A stretch of 8,289 bases of DNA from an uncultured Fretibacterium sp. GTDB lineage: Bacteria > Synergistota > Synergistia > Synergistales > Aminobacteriaceae. The DNA lies in contig CALGHA010000173.1 of NCBI GenBank assembly GCA_937915835.1, positions 1 through 8,289 on the forward strand. The letters run 5' to 3'. A model generated the notes under the pieces. It searched no databases, was not told the origin of the DNA, and saw only the letters and a program-made list of their open reading frames with translations. Made by a program: the position numbers and the translations under genes. Positions 1 through 6,516 of the stretch are shown piece by piece. Numbering within the stretch: the stretch's first letter is position 1; the number at the start of each line of letters is the position of its first letter.

Positions 1-2556
1 AGTGCTAAAAGTCAAAATCAGGGTGGAGGAGCGATATTTATTTCCAGCGACCAAGCAAGCACCATCACGGACACGACTTTTACGAACAATACCCATAATG
101 ATAACAGCCAGAGTTCTAATTACGGTGGAGCGATTTTCGCACGTGGCGGACAATTGACGCTGACTAATGACACTTTCAGAGAAAATAAAGCTGTCGGAAC
201 AAGCGGCAACAGAGGTGGAGCGATTTTTGCTGAGACAGTTTCGCCGCTAAAAGTAACGAACTCAATCTTTGACAACAACACGGCTAACGGCAACGGCGGG
301 GCTGTTTGTATCGGCAGCAATTCGACATCGACATTCACATACGTAACTTTCTCGGATAATGGTTCAATAACAGGTTCTGGCGGAGCTATTCAGGCGCAAG
401 GCAACATAACAATTTCCTCATGCGATTTACATGAAAACTATGCGACTTCCGGGAATGGCGGAGGAGTTTACTTCAATCAGACTGCCGGCAACAGCGAGTT
501 CACGATTATTAAATCAATGCTCACTGACAACACGGCCGCAGGAGGTTATGGAGGAGCTTTATATGTCGCTGTAGAAACTGCCACAATTGACAAATGCACG
601 TTTAATAATAATAACAGTGCCAATGCTGGAGCCAACTCACAGGGCGGAGCTGTATATCTTAAAATCGGATCTAAACAGGGTGAAATTAGCAACAGTACAT
701 TCATTAATAATAGTGCTTCAGGCGGCACAGAGAATTACGGCGGTGCACTTTTCCTTGATGGTCAAGTTCGTGTAGTTATGTCAACTTTCACAGACAACAG
801 CGCGACTAACAGGGGCGGAGCAATCTACATTGATAACGGTCCGTTTACTTTAGCGGCTACGATTGTAGTAGGGAATAGCACTTCTTCAGGTGTAGGCCAG
901 GATATTTTTGCGAACACGAAGAATATAATTTCCGGCGGCTATAACCGAATAGGCTATTTCGGACAAGGTGAAAGCGGCTCAACTCCGAATAATACATCAT
1001 GGACAGTTGAAGTTTCCGGCAGTAAGGATACTGACAGACAAAACGAGAACTTCAAGCGTTCAGACTTTTTCGGGACTAATACACTTGACACAAACGGCAT
1101 AATCGGCTCAATTGGTTACACTGAAGAAGAAATTCAACTTTTGACGTTAATGCTCAGTGAGGATGAACATCTCGCTCTCGCTGACCGAGCAACGAATGCA
1201 ATTCCATACAGCAGACGATACAGTTTCCCTCAGCTTGACCAGCGCGGAGTTGACCGTTATGCTTCTGGCAATGATTTAACAATCGGAGCAGTAAATTTCG
1301 ACGGCGATAATCCCAATCCCAACGATGATGATCCCGGCTCAACATATACGATTTCAACGGTCATGATGTCCGGAATTCCGAACACATTGCGTTCAATTGG
1401 CCAGACAGCGAGCCTGACAGCCTTAATCCGTTACACGAACGGCCGAACAGCTTACGGAGTGCCTTATGATGCTTCGACTGTTGCAGTTGGCGAAGAACGA
1501 GTGCGATGGACAAGCTCCAGCAATAACACCGTGAAAATTGACAAGAACGGGAATATCACGGCTTTAGCGACGACACCGAACAATAGCTATGTTACAATAA
1601 CCGTCTCGACAGTGAGAAACGCGGCCTCAGGAAATCCAGCGACTTACAGCCGACCAGTTCGAGTTACGGGCCAATATTCGAACATGAACGTGTCAACCGA
1701 ATGGCAGAATTACTTTACGAATTACGTTCAGGAAATCACAGAAGAAGATATTTCGTTAATGCTCGTTGATGCAAGCACTTCAACCGTAAAATCATCAAGT
1801 TTCCAGCGTAATTTTAAGAATATCTGGGACGTAACGACAGCAACACAAATTACGGATTTAACGAGTTCAACGCCATCATTCACGACGCAGAAGAGTTATA
1901 AGGCATCAGACGGGCTTGTTAATTCCAAGAATGCGGCAGTCAACATAAACTTCCAGAACAGGACTGACGGAGATATTTTCCCATTGACTTACACGTGGAA
2001 CTTTTCAGGCGAGGAGATTAAAGCGATTTTAGGCTCTGACTTATCGGGCACAACAAGCCTTAATTCTACAGTAGCTGAAAATTTGTTTAAGGCTTTGCGA
2101 ATTGACTTTGTCGGCTCAAGTAACATCTGGCAGGTAATCGGCGGCTCAGGCGTAAAAGCGAAAGATGCGTTCTCAAACGACGCTTTAACTCTCACGAAGG
2201 CTGACGCAGGACGCGGAATAAGAATTGACCTCACGGCATATCTTGCGAACGTCAAGGCTTCCGGAAGCAACGACGGCCCGCAGTTAATAAAGGGTTCAGG
2301 TTCCAAGAGTTTACTAATAATCCCTGATGGTTCAAGCGACGGGGCAATTTCCGGCACAATGTGGATGGTACAAAGCTCTTCAACCAAAAATAACTCTGGC
2401 AATGGCAATCAAGGCGACGGCGACGGCAATCAAAATCAGGGCAGCAACAATAACACTTCATCAGGCGACGGCGGAGGTTCAGGAGGCGGCGGAGGTTGTA
2501 ACTCTATGAGCTTCGGACTTCTGGGATTGGCCTTAATCTTGATGAAACGTAAATAA
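1..2556 (+). CDS. Pmp-like beta-helix surface protein with Synerg-CTERM tail (5' end missing)
   Basis: This is a large extracytoplasmic protein, probably displayed at the cell surface; ligand and function are unknown. The frame is open from base 1, so the gene starts outside the window and the ATG at 154 is internal; 851 residues are visible. Residues 1-295 contain ten GGA(I/V/L) motifs alternating with FxxN motifs, as in chlamydial Pmp-type parallel beta-helices. An LDQRGVDR...IGA segment (412-430) matches the end of choice-of-anchor Q domains. An acidic DNPNPNDDD linker leads to a Big_2-like Ig domain (about 447-557, WTSSSNNTVKIDKNGNITAL). Residues 558-785 form a domain I do not recognise. 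A Gly/Asn/Gln/Asp/Ser-rich linker (about 786-832), Cys833, a hydrophobic helix and MKRK end the protein. It is followed by a strong terminator, so it ends its transcription unit. Adhesin or structural surface protein is an inference from architecture. Confidence 0.88.
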   Translation, partial: SAKSQNQGGGAIFISSDQASTITDTTFTNNTHNDNSQSSNYGGAIFARGGQLTLTNDTFRENKAVGTSGNRGGAIFAETVSPLKVTNSIFDNNTANGNGGAVCIGSNSTSTFTYVTFSDNGSITGSGGAIQAQGNITISSCDLHENYATSGNGGGVYFNQTAGNSEFTIIKSMLTDNTAAGGYGGALYVAVETATIDKCTFNNNNSANAGANSQGGAVYLKIGSKQGEISNSTFINNSASGGTENYGGALFLDGQVRVVMSTFTDNSATNRGGAIYIDNGPFTLAATIVVGNSTSSGVGQDIFANTKNIISGGYNRIGYFGQGESGSTPNNTSWTVEVSGSKDTDRQNENFKRSDFFGTNTLDTNGIIGSIGYTEEEIQLLTLMLSEDEHLALADRATNAIPYSRRYSFPQLDQRGVDRYASGNDLTIGAVNFDGDNPNPNDDDPGSTYTISTVMMSGIPNTLRSIGQTASLTALIRYTNGRTAYGVPYDASTVAVGEERVRWTSSSNNTVKIDKNGNITALATTPNNSYVTITVSTVRNAASGNPATYSRPVRVTGQYSNMNVSTEWQNYFTNYVQEITEEDISLMLVDASTSTVKSSSFQRNFKNIWDVTTATQITDLTSSTPSFTTQKSYKASDGLVNSKNAAVNINFQNRTDGDIFPLTYTWNFSGEEIKAILGSDLSGTTSLNSTVAENLFKALRIDFVGSSNIWQVIGGSGVKAKDAFSNDALTLTKADAGRGIRIDLTAYLANVKASGSNDGPQLIKGSGSKSLLIIPDGSSDGAISGTMWMVQSSSTKNNSGNGNQGDGDGNQNQGSNNNTSSGDGGGSGGGGGCNSMSFGLLGLALILMKRK
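22..870 (+). repeat. Ten Pmp-type GGA(I/V/L)/FxxN beta-helix repeats (protein-level)
   Basis: GGA-type motifs are encoded at 25, 124, 214, 295, 379, 457 (GGGV variant), 550, 643, 739 and 814, with 75-99 bp between them (25-33 residues per turn set). Most are followed by a TFxxN or SxFxxN motif, for example TTFTNN, DTFREN, SIFDNN, CTFNNN, STFINN and STFTDN. The repeats are diverged at DNA level, so this is an old repeat array in the protein and not a recent tandem array. Confidence 0.85.
2392..2496 (+). repeat. Low-complexity Gly/Asn/Gln/Asp/Ser linker
   Basis: About 35 codons encode almost only Gly, Asn, Gln, Asp and Ser, ending in a run of Gly just before the sorting-signal Cys. It is built from short GGCAAT, GGCGAC and CAAAAT-like DNA units, so it may vary in length between strains. 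Its likely role is a flexible spacer between the folded domains and the C-terminal anchor. Confidence 0.7.
2482..2553 (+). other. Synerg-CTERM sorting signal
   Basis: The last 24 residues are a glycine run, the motif CNSMSFG, a hydrophobic stretch LLGLALILM and the basic tail KRK. This is the layout of the Synerg-CTERM family, which resembles MYXO-CTERM and GlyGly-CTERM signals with tripartite motif, TM helix and Arg/Lys cluster. By analogy with those, the protein is probably cleaved or modified near the Cys by an intramembrane protease; no such enzyme is in the window. The motif is the main clue to taxonomy. Confidence 0.82.
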
Positions 2557-2568
2557 AGTTTTTTTATC

Positions 2569-2602
2569 GGGCTTCTCGACAAAATCGGGAGGCTCTTTTT
2601 TT
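2569..2602 (+). terminator. Rho-independent terminator of the surface protein gene
   Basis: Arms GGGCTTCTCG (2569-2578) and CGGGAGGCTC (2586-2595) pair over all 10 positions when G-U pairs are allowed, around a 7-nt loop. Seven T follow (2596-2602). It begins 13 bp after the TAA stop and separates the surface protein gene from the J-protein gene. Confidence 0.9.
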
Positions 2603-2606
2603 ATGC

Positions 2607-2634
2607 TTGCAATTTATCACGTTAAAGTTAAAAT
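2607..2634 (+). promoter_or_regulatory. Predicted sigma-70-type promoter of the J-protein gene
   Basis: TTGCAA (2607-2612) and TAAAAT (2629-2634) are separated by 16 bp, directly after the upstream terminator. The expected start of transcription lies about 25 bp upstream of the start codon, leaving room for the AAGGGGG ribosome-binding site at 2651-2657. I see no CIRCE inverted repeat, so there is no sign of HrcA control. Confidence 0.5.
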
Positions 2635-2667
2635 TAGTCAAGCAAAATCAAAGGGGGAAAATTAAGA

Positions 2668-3522
2668 ATGCAATACAAAGATTATTACAAAATTTTAGGA
2701 GTTTCACGAGACGCGAGCACCGATGACATTCGCAAAGCATATCGAAAATTAGCTAAACAATATCACCCGGATATTAACAAACAAGCCGGAGCCGAAGAGA
2801 AGTACAAGGAGATTAACGAGGCTTACGAGGTCTTGAAGGACAAGGACAAACGCCAGAAATACGACGCATTCGGAACATACCAAGCCGGACAAGATTTTAC
2901 GCCTCCTCCTGGTTATCAACATGTCGAGTTCAACGGAGATTTAGGAGGCTTCAGTGATTTCTTCCAGACTTTATTCGGCAATTCTGGAAATTTCGGAGGT
3001 TTCAGCGATATTTTCTCCGGAGCACGTCAACAGCGTCCAATGCAGCGAGACAGTGAAGTGAATTTAACACTTTCACTTGAAGAGGCCGTAAAAGGAGGAA
3101 CTTACACTCTCACAATCGGCAAAAGAAATTTAAGCGTCAGACTTCCTAAGGGCATAAAAGACGGCTCACAGATTAAATTGCCTGGAAAATCTGAAACGGG
3201 CGGAGATATTTACGTCAATATTCATCTTGAGCCAAATTCAATTTTCCAGATTGACGATTACGACTTAACGCGCGAAGTGAAAGTTCCAGTTTACAATGCT
3301 GTTTTGGGAAAAGATATTCGCGTTGAGACACTTGACGGCTCAGTTACGGTCAAAATGCCTCCAGGAATACAGGACGGCCAAAAGTTAAGATTACGCGGAA
3401 AAGGAATGCCCAAGCGCGACGGCACGAACGGTGATATGTTTGTGAAAATTAAGATTGAGATACCCAGACACTTAAGCACGAAACAAAAAGAATTATGGGA
3501 AGAAATTGCTAAATTAGGCTGA
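2668..3522 (+). CDS. CbpA-type DnaJ homologue (type II J-protein, no zinc finger)
   Basis: This is a cytoplasmic co-chaperone that would stimulate DnaK ATPase through its J domain and hand over unfolded clients. The J domain spans about residues 4-69, with the HPD motif at 33-35 in YHPDINK and the helix IV region KDKRQKYDAFG. A Gly/Phe-rich region follows (about 90-118, GGFSDFF and GGFSDIFSG). The C-terminal client-binding domains span 128-280, with the typical LPGKSETGGDIYV and LRLRGKGMPKRDG segments. It has no cysteines, so the CxxCxGxG zinc finger of DnaJ proper is absent. At 284 residues it is close to E. coli CbpA (about 306). The ATG has an AAGGGGG Shine-Dalgarno 10 nt upstream. A true dnaJ presumably lies elsewhere in the genome; a curved-DNA-binding role cannot be judged from sequence. 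Confidence 0.93.
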   Translation: MQYKDYYKILGVSRDASTDDIRKAYRKLAKQYHPDINKQAGAEEKYKEINEAYEVLKDKDKRQKYDAFGTYQAGQDFTPPPGYQHVEFNGDLGGFSDFFQTLFGNSGNFGGFSDIFSGARQQRPMQRDSEVNLTLSLEEAVKGGTYTLTIGKRNLSVRLPKGIKDGSQIKLPGKSETGGDIYVNIHLEPNSIFQIDDYDLTREVKVPVYNAVLGKDIRVETLDGSVTVKMPPGIQDGQKLRLRGKGMPKRDGTNGDMFVKIKIEIPRHLSTKQKELWEEIAKLG

Positions 3523-3535
3523 AACGGGCTATAAT
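3506..3535 (+). promoter_or_regulatory. Predicted promoter of pgsA inside the 3' end of the J-protein gene
   Basis: TTGCTA (3506-3511) and a perfect TATAAT (3530-3535) are separated by 18 bp. The -35 lies in the last codons of the J-protein gene and the -10 just after its TGA stop. No terminator separates the two genes, so pgsA may be transcribed both from here and by read-through. Confidence 0.5.
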
Positions 3536-3561
3536 TTTTCCACTCAATTTTTAGCTTACTT

Positions 3562-3567
3562 AAGGGG
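3562..3567 (+). promoter_or_regulatory. Ribosome-binding site that fixes the TTG start of pgsA
   Basis: AAGGGG lies 9 nt upstream of TTG at 3577. No in-frame ATG or GTG occurs near the conserved N-terminal NVPNTLSLIR segment, so the rare TTG start is well supported. Confidence 0.8.
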
Positions 3568-3576
3568 TGAACTATT

Positions 3577-4137
3577 TTGCGCTCGAAAGTTTTTAACGTC
3601 CCTAACACTTTAAGCCTAATTCGCGTCTTTTTGGCTCCGTTGGTCCTGCTATTTCTCTCACTGCGAATTGACCAGAGAATAATTCCTCAATTACCAGATG
3701 TAAGCTGGGGTGATGCTCTTGCGGCGACAGTGTTCATAATCGCTTCACTGACTGACGCGTTCGACGGCTATATCGCACGGAAATATAAGCTCGTTACGAC
3801 ATTGGGAAAATTCATTGACCCTTTAGCCGATAAAGTTTTAGTCATCGCGGCAATGTTAGCTTTAATCGAACTCGGAAGACTTCCAGCTTGGATTGTCATG
3901 GTAATTATTACTCGTGAGTTCATCGTTACGGGATTAAGACTTGTTGCGGCGGCTGAAGGTGTCGTGATTGCGGCATCAAAGGGCGGTAAACTCAAAACTT
4001 GCTGTCAGATTGCGGCGTTGATAATGCTAATCCTGAATATTCCGGGCGGTATGATTGTAATGTGGGTAGCTATGATTTTAACGGTCTGGTCTGGAATGGA
4101 CTATCTCATCAAAGGCAGTAAGATTATTACAGGCTAA
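3577..4137 (+). CDS. pgsA: CDP-diacylglycerol--glycerol-3-phosphate 3-phosphatidyltransferase
   Basis: This membrane enzyme joins CDP-diacylglycerol and sn-glycerol 3-phosphate to give phosphatidylglycerophosphate and CMP, the committed step to phosphatidylglycerol and cardiolipin. The CDP-alcohol phosphatidyltransferase signature DGxxARx8GxxxDxxxD is intact, with Asp60, Asp63, Gly64, Ala67, Arg68, Gly77, Asp81 and Asp85. The N-terminal NVPNTLSLIRVFLAP and the internal ITREFIVTGLRLVAAAEG segment are typical of PgsA and separate it from phosphatidylserine synthases. Several hydrophobic segments (about 15-30, 45-60, 85-100, 105-120, 143-175) fit a six-helix bundle, and 186 residues is a normal length. 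It starts with TTG. It lies 54 bp after the J-protein gene, probably with its own promoter, and ends at a terminator shared with the convergent gene. Confidence 0.95.
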   Translation: MRSKVFNVPNTLSLIRVFLAPLVLLFLSLRIDQRIIPQLPDVSWGDALAATVFIIASLTDAFDGYIARKYKLVTTLGKFIDPLADKVLVIAAMLALIELGRLPAWIVMVIITREFIVTGLRLVAAAEGVVIAASKGGKLKTCCQIAALIMLILNIPGGMIVMWVAMILTVWSGMDYLIKGSKIITG

Positions 4138-4147
4138 AAAGTTTTTC

Positions 4148-4185
4148 CCCCCTGTTCACAACGAGCAAGGGGGATTATTTTTTTT
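4148..4185 (+). terminator. Rho-independent terminator of pgsA, overlapping the convergent stop codon
   Basis: CCCCCT (4148-4153) pairs with AGGGGG (4168-4173) around a 14-nt loop, and ATTA plus a run of eight T (4178-4185) follows. The end of the T run is the TAA stop (4184-4186) of the - strand dehydratase gene. In the opposite direction the stem is followed by only AAAAAC and then five T, so it may work poorly for the - strand operon, for which I see no better terminator. Confidence 0.75.
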
Positions 4186-6016
4186 ACTCATGCTGAAACT
4201 CCGGAACTAACTTTTTCAACAATCTTAATGCCTCGTCAGGATGTCTCAAAGCGTATTCCAGCGTCGTATCAAGCTCAGAATATTCCGTGAGATTTCCGGA
4301 CTTGATATTGCTCACAAAAATTTTCGGGTGAAGTGTCCCGTGAACAGCGTTCTCATCGTAAAATAATTCTTCGTAAAGTTTCTCGCCCGGACGCATTCCG
4401 GTGTAGACGATGTTGATATCTTTATACGGTTCATAACCGCTTAACCTGATTAATAACTCGGCCATGTCCTTAATCAAAACCGGCTCGCCCATGTTCAGCA
4501 CGAAAAGTTCTCCGCCATGACCTAACGCTCCAGCTTGGATTACGAGACTGACAGCTTCAGGTATCAGCATGAAATATCGTTTCATTCCTGCGTCAGTTAC
4601 AGTAACAGGCCCGCCAGAAGCAATTTGACGCTCAAACTTCGGGATTACGCTTCCGCGACTTCCTAAGACATTGCCAAATCTTACTGCCATAAATTTTGTC
4701 TCAGGGTAATTCTTCTGCTCGTGTTCAAGAATTTTCTCGGCTAAACGTTTACTAGCTCCCATTATGCTTGAAGGGTTTACGGCTTTATCCGTCGAAATCA
4801 TCACCATTCGTTCAGCTCCGAATTTCCCTGCACAACGCGCAATCGTCCGAGTTCCTAAGTCGTTAACTCTCATCGCTTCTCGTGCGTTGAACTCCATCAA
4901 GGGGACGTGTTTATGAGCGGCCGCATGAAAGACGACTTGAGGCAATTTTTCAGCAAATAACTTCTCAATCGCAACTTCATCGGCAACATCAGCTATAACC
5001 GGATTAACGGGAATTTTCACGCTCGCATTCAACTTTTCCATCAGCAAATATATTGATTGCTCGCCATGTCCCAAAGCAAAAATTTCTGACGGGTCATTGT
5101 GCAAAACTTGATGAACTATCTCACTGCCTATTGAGCCTCCTGCTCCGGTGATTAATACTCGTTTTCCCTGAATGTAATTCATCGACGGCTCAAGATTAAT
5201 TCTCACGGGTTCTCGTCCAAGTAAATCTTCAAGTCTCACCTTTCTTAATCTCGAAACTGAAACTTGACCTCCGGCCAATTCGCGAAGACTGGGAAGTATT
5301 CTCACCTGAATATTCAGGGGCGAAAGAGCGTCAAAGATTGCGCGGATTTTTTTACCGTTGACGCTTGGGATTGCGATTAACACGACTTCAATCTTCTCAC
5401 GCTCGCAAATGTCCGGCAAATCCTCAGTGCTTCCGAGAACTCTTAAGCCCGAAACATGACGGCCAATTTTCGCAACATCATCATCAACGAAACCTGACGG
5501 GTATAAATCGCTCTCGTTACGCATTAAGTCCCGTGCTAAGAATGCTCCTGCCTCGCCAGCTCCGATTATTAAGGCTCTAAGACGCTGAGATTTCGGCTTT
5601 ATGTGAATGGATTTCGCCATTAACCATGAAAAGCGCAAGCCTCCGCACAAGAATAAGCCCGCAAAAAATGAAATTGCAAATGACGTTCGAGGGAATATCG
5701 CAAGTTTGAATAAGCTGTTAATCAACAAAAACGCTAATATCGATACAATGTAAAGCCACAAAAATTTGCTGTAATCCTCAGTGCCAGCGTGTTGCCAAAT
5801 CGTGGAATATTGGCCGAAAAGTGAAAAGATTATTACACATACTAAAGGCATGAACAAGCTGATATGTACCCAGTCGCTGACATAACGCGGGATTACAATT
5901 CCAAGCCTGACAGCATAACCAAAATATACAGCTAATGCGAGCAGAAAAAAGTCAAGGACAGCTATTGCCCAGCCATGACCTGAGACTTTCCGCCAACTTT
6001 CTTTTATGCTCATCAC
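4184..6016 (-). CDS. Membrane-anchored nucleotide-sugar 4,6-dehydratase (PglF/WbpM/CapD family)
   Basis: This is probably a UDP-N-acetylhexosamine 4,6-dehydratase, making the 4-keto-6-deoxy precursor for surface glycans or protein glycosylation. Four N-terminal TM helices (about 17-37, 50-67, 86-108, 112-133) anchor it. A first Rossmann-like domain starts at IGAGEAG (151-157). The catalytic extended SDR domain has GAGGSIG (291-297) for NAD(P), the AAAHKHVPLME segment (365-375) and STDKAVNP (408-415). The usual YxxxK is MxxxK (Met419, Lys423), as is normal for this long-form family. Its 610 residues are full length. The start is GTG at 6016 or, more likely, the adjacent ATG at 6013, which shares one base with the TGA stop of the upstream 140-residue gene (TGATG), so translation is probably coupled. 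The exact sugar cannot be told from sequence. It is convergent with pgsA. Confidence 0.92.
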   Translation of the reverse strand: MMSIKESWRKVSGHGWAIAVLDFFLLALAVYFGYAVRLGIVIPRYVSDWVHISLFMPLVCVIIFSLFGQYSTIWQHAGTEDYSKFLWLYIVSILAFLLINSLFKLAIFPRTSFAISFFAGLFLCGGLRFSWLMAKSIHIKPKSQRLRALIIGAGEAGAFLARDLMRNESDLYPSGFVDDDVAKIGRHVSGLRVLGSTEDLPDICEREKIEVVLIAIPSVNGKKIRAIFDALSPLNIQVRILPSLRELAGGQVSVSRLRKVRLEDLLGREPVRINLEPSMNYIQGKRVLITGAGGSIGSEIVHQVLHNDPSEIFALGHGEQSIYLLMEKLNASVKIPVNPVIADVADEVAIEKLFAEKLPQVVFHAAAHKHVPLMEFNAREAMRVNDLGTRTIARCAGKFGAERMVMISTDKAVNPSSIMGASKRLAEKILEHEQKNYPETKFMAVRFGNVLGSRGSVIPKFERQIASGGPVTVTDAGMKRYFMLIPEAVSLVIQAGALGHGGELFVLNMGEPVLIKDMAELLIRLSGYEPYKDINIVYTGMRPGEKLYEELFYDENAVHGTLHPKIFVSNIKSGNLTEYSELDTTLEYALRHPDEALRLLKKLVPEFQHE

Positions 6017-6435
6017 AGAATAATTCTCTTGTTCTTGTTCGTCGCTCGGTCTAACTCGTTCAGAACTCCAGCAGGCGCTACGTCAATCTTCGGCTTATTC
6101 TGTTTCTCCTGTTCCTCCTGTATTCTCTTCTGCAATTCCTCAATCGAACGCTTTATCTCTTTTGCGTCGCCTTTTATCCACAGCATTAAATTATCAGCGG
6201 CAGCTTTAAGTGTAGCGTCGTCGGGCATTGCCTTAATTAATCCGAGTTCAAGCAGAATTTTATTCTCCTCTTTTATCGCTTCAAGCGCGTCCTTCTCCGT
6301 GAATAAGCCCTTCTTGTAAAGCATCCTGAACATGATATTAAACCGGCTTTTCTGGTTGTCAGCGTCAAGTCCTAATTCCTCAACGCGTGATACTAACATT
6401 CCTAATAAATCCTCAAGTCCAATCTGCATTGGCAT
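6013..6435 (-). CDS. Hypothetical 140-residue soluble protein coupled to the dehydratase
   Basis: I do not recognise a family. The protein is soluble and highly charged, with no signal peptide, TM helix or cysteine. Residues 1-85 look like an all-helical domain (IGLEDLLGMLVSRVEELGLD, FRMLYKKGLFTEKDALEAI). Residues 88-113 are a Lys/Glu-rich likely coiled coil, and a flexible tail ends in NKNKRIIL. The ATG at 6435 has a strong AAAGGAG Shine-Dalgarno (6448-6454) 12 nt upstream; the in-frame ATG two codons later would be too far from it. Its TGA overlaps the dehydratase start, so the two are made together. Coding looks real because of this spacing and because the sequence is compositionally normal. 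A regulatory or scaffolding role beside the dehydratase would be a guess. Confidence 0.8.
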   Translation of the reverse strand: MPMQIGLEDLLGMLVSRVEELGLDADNQKSRFNIMFRMLYKKGLFTEKDALEAIKEENKILLELGLIKAMPDDATLKAAADNLMLWIKGDAKEIKRSIEELQKRIQEEQEKQNKPKIDVAPAGVLNELDRATNKNKRIIL

Positions 6436-6487
6436 AATCCGTAAAATCTCCTTTGCGAATATAATTTTTCCTAAATTCTAGCACATT

Positions 6488-6514
6488 ATTATATTCGGAC
6501 AGCAGACTTCACAA
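6488..6514 (-). promoter_or_regulatory. Possible promoter for the hypothetical gene and dehydratase operon
   Basis: On the - strand, TTGTGA (6514-6509) and a perfect TATAAT (6493-6488) are separated by 15 bp, shorter than the preferred 17 bp. It lies just before the maturase stop codon's downstream edge and about 52 bp upstream of the ATG at 6435. The 81-bp gap shows no terminator, so read-through from the maturase gene is also possible. Confidence 0.35.
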
Positions 6515-6516
6515 TA

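Noticed and set aside
154..156. ATG at 154 as the start of the surface protein
   Set aside because: The same frame is open back to base 1 and encodes two more GGAI/FxxN repeats, so this Met is internal.
1989..2408. 139-codon - strand open frame
   Set aside because: It lies fully antisense to the surface protein gene, has no ribosome-binding site, and its composition follows the codon pattern of the + strand gene.
2603..2667. CIRCE/HrcA operator before the J-protein gene
   Set aside because: No TTAGCACTC-N9-GAGTGCTAA-like inverted repeat is present.
3291..3608. 105-codon - strand open frame
   Set aside because: It is antisense to the well-supported J-protein gene and the start of pgsA, and shows no recognisable protein features.
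6029..6319. 96-codon + strand open frame, Ser/Phe-rich
   Set aside because: It is antisense to the 140-residue gene, which has a strong ribosome-binding site and coupling; the Ser/Phe-rich composition is typical of a shadow frame.
6436..6516. Terminator after the maturase gene
   Set aside because: No GC stem followed by a T run was found on the - strand in this gap.
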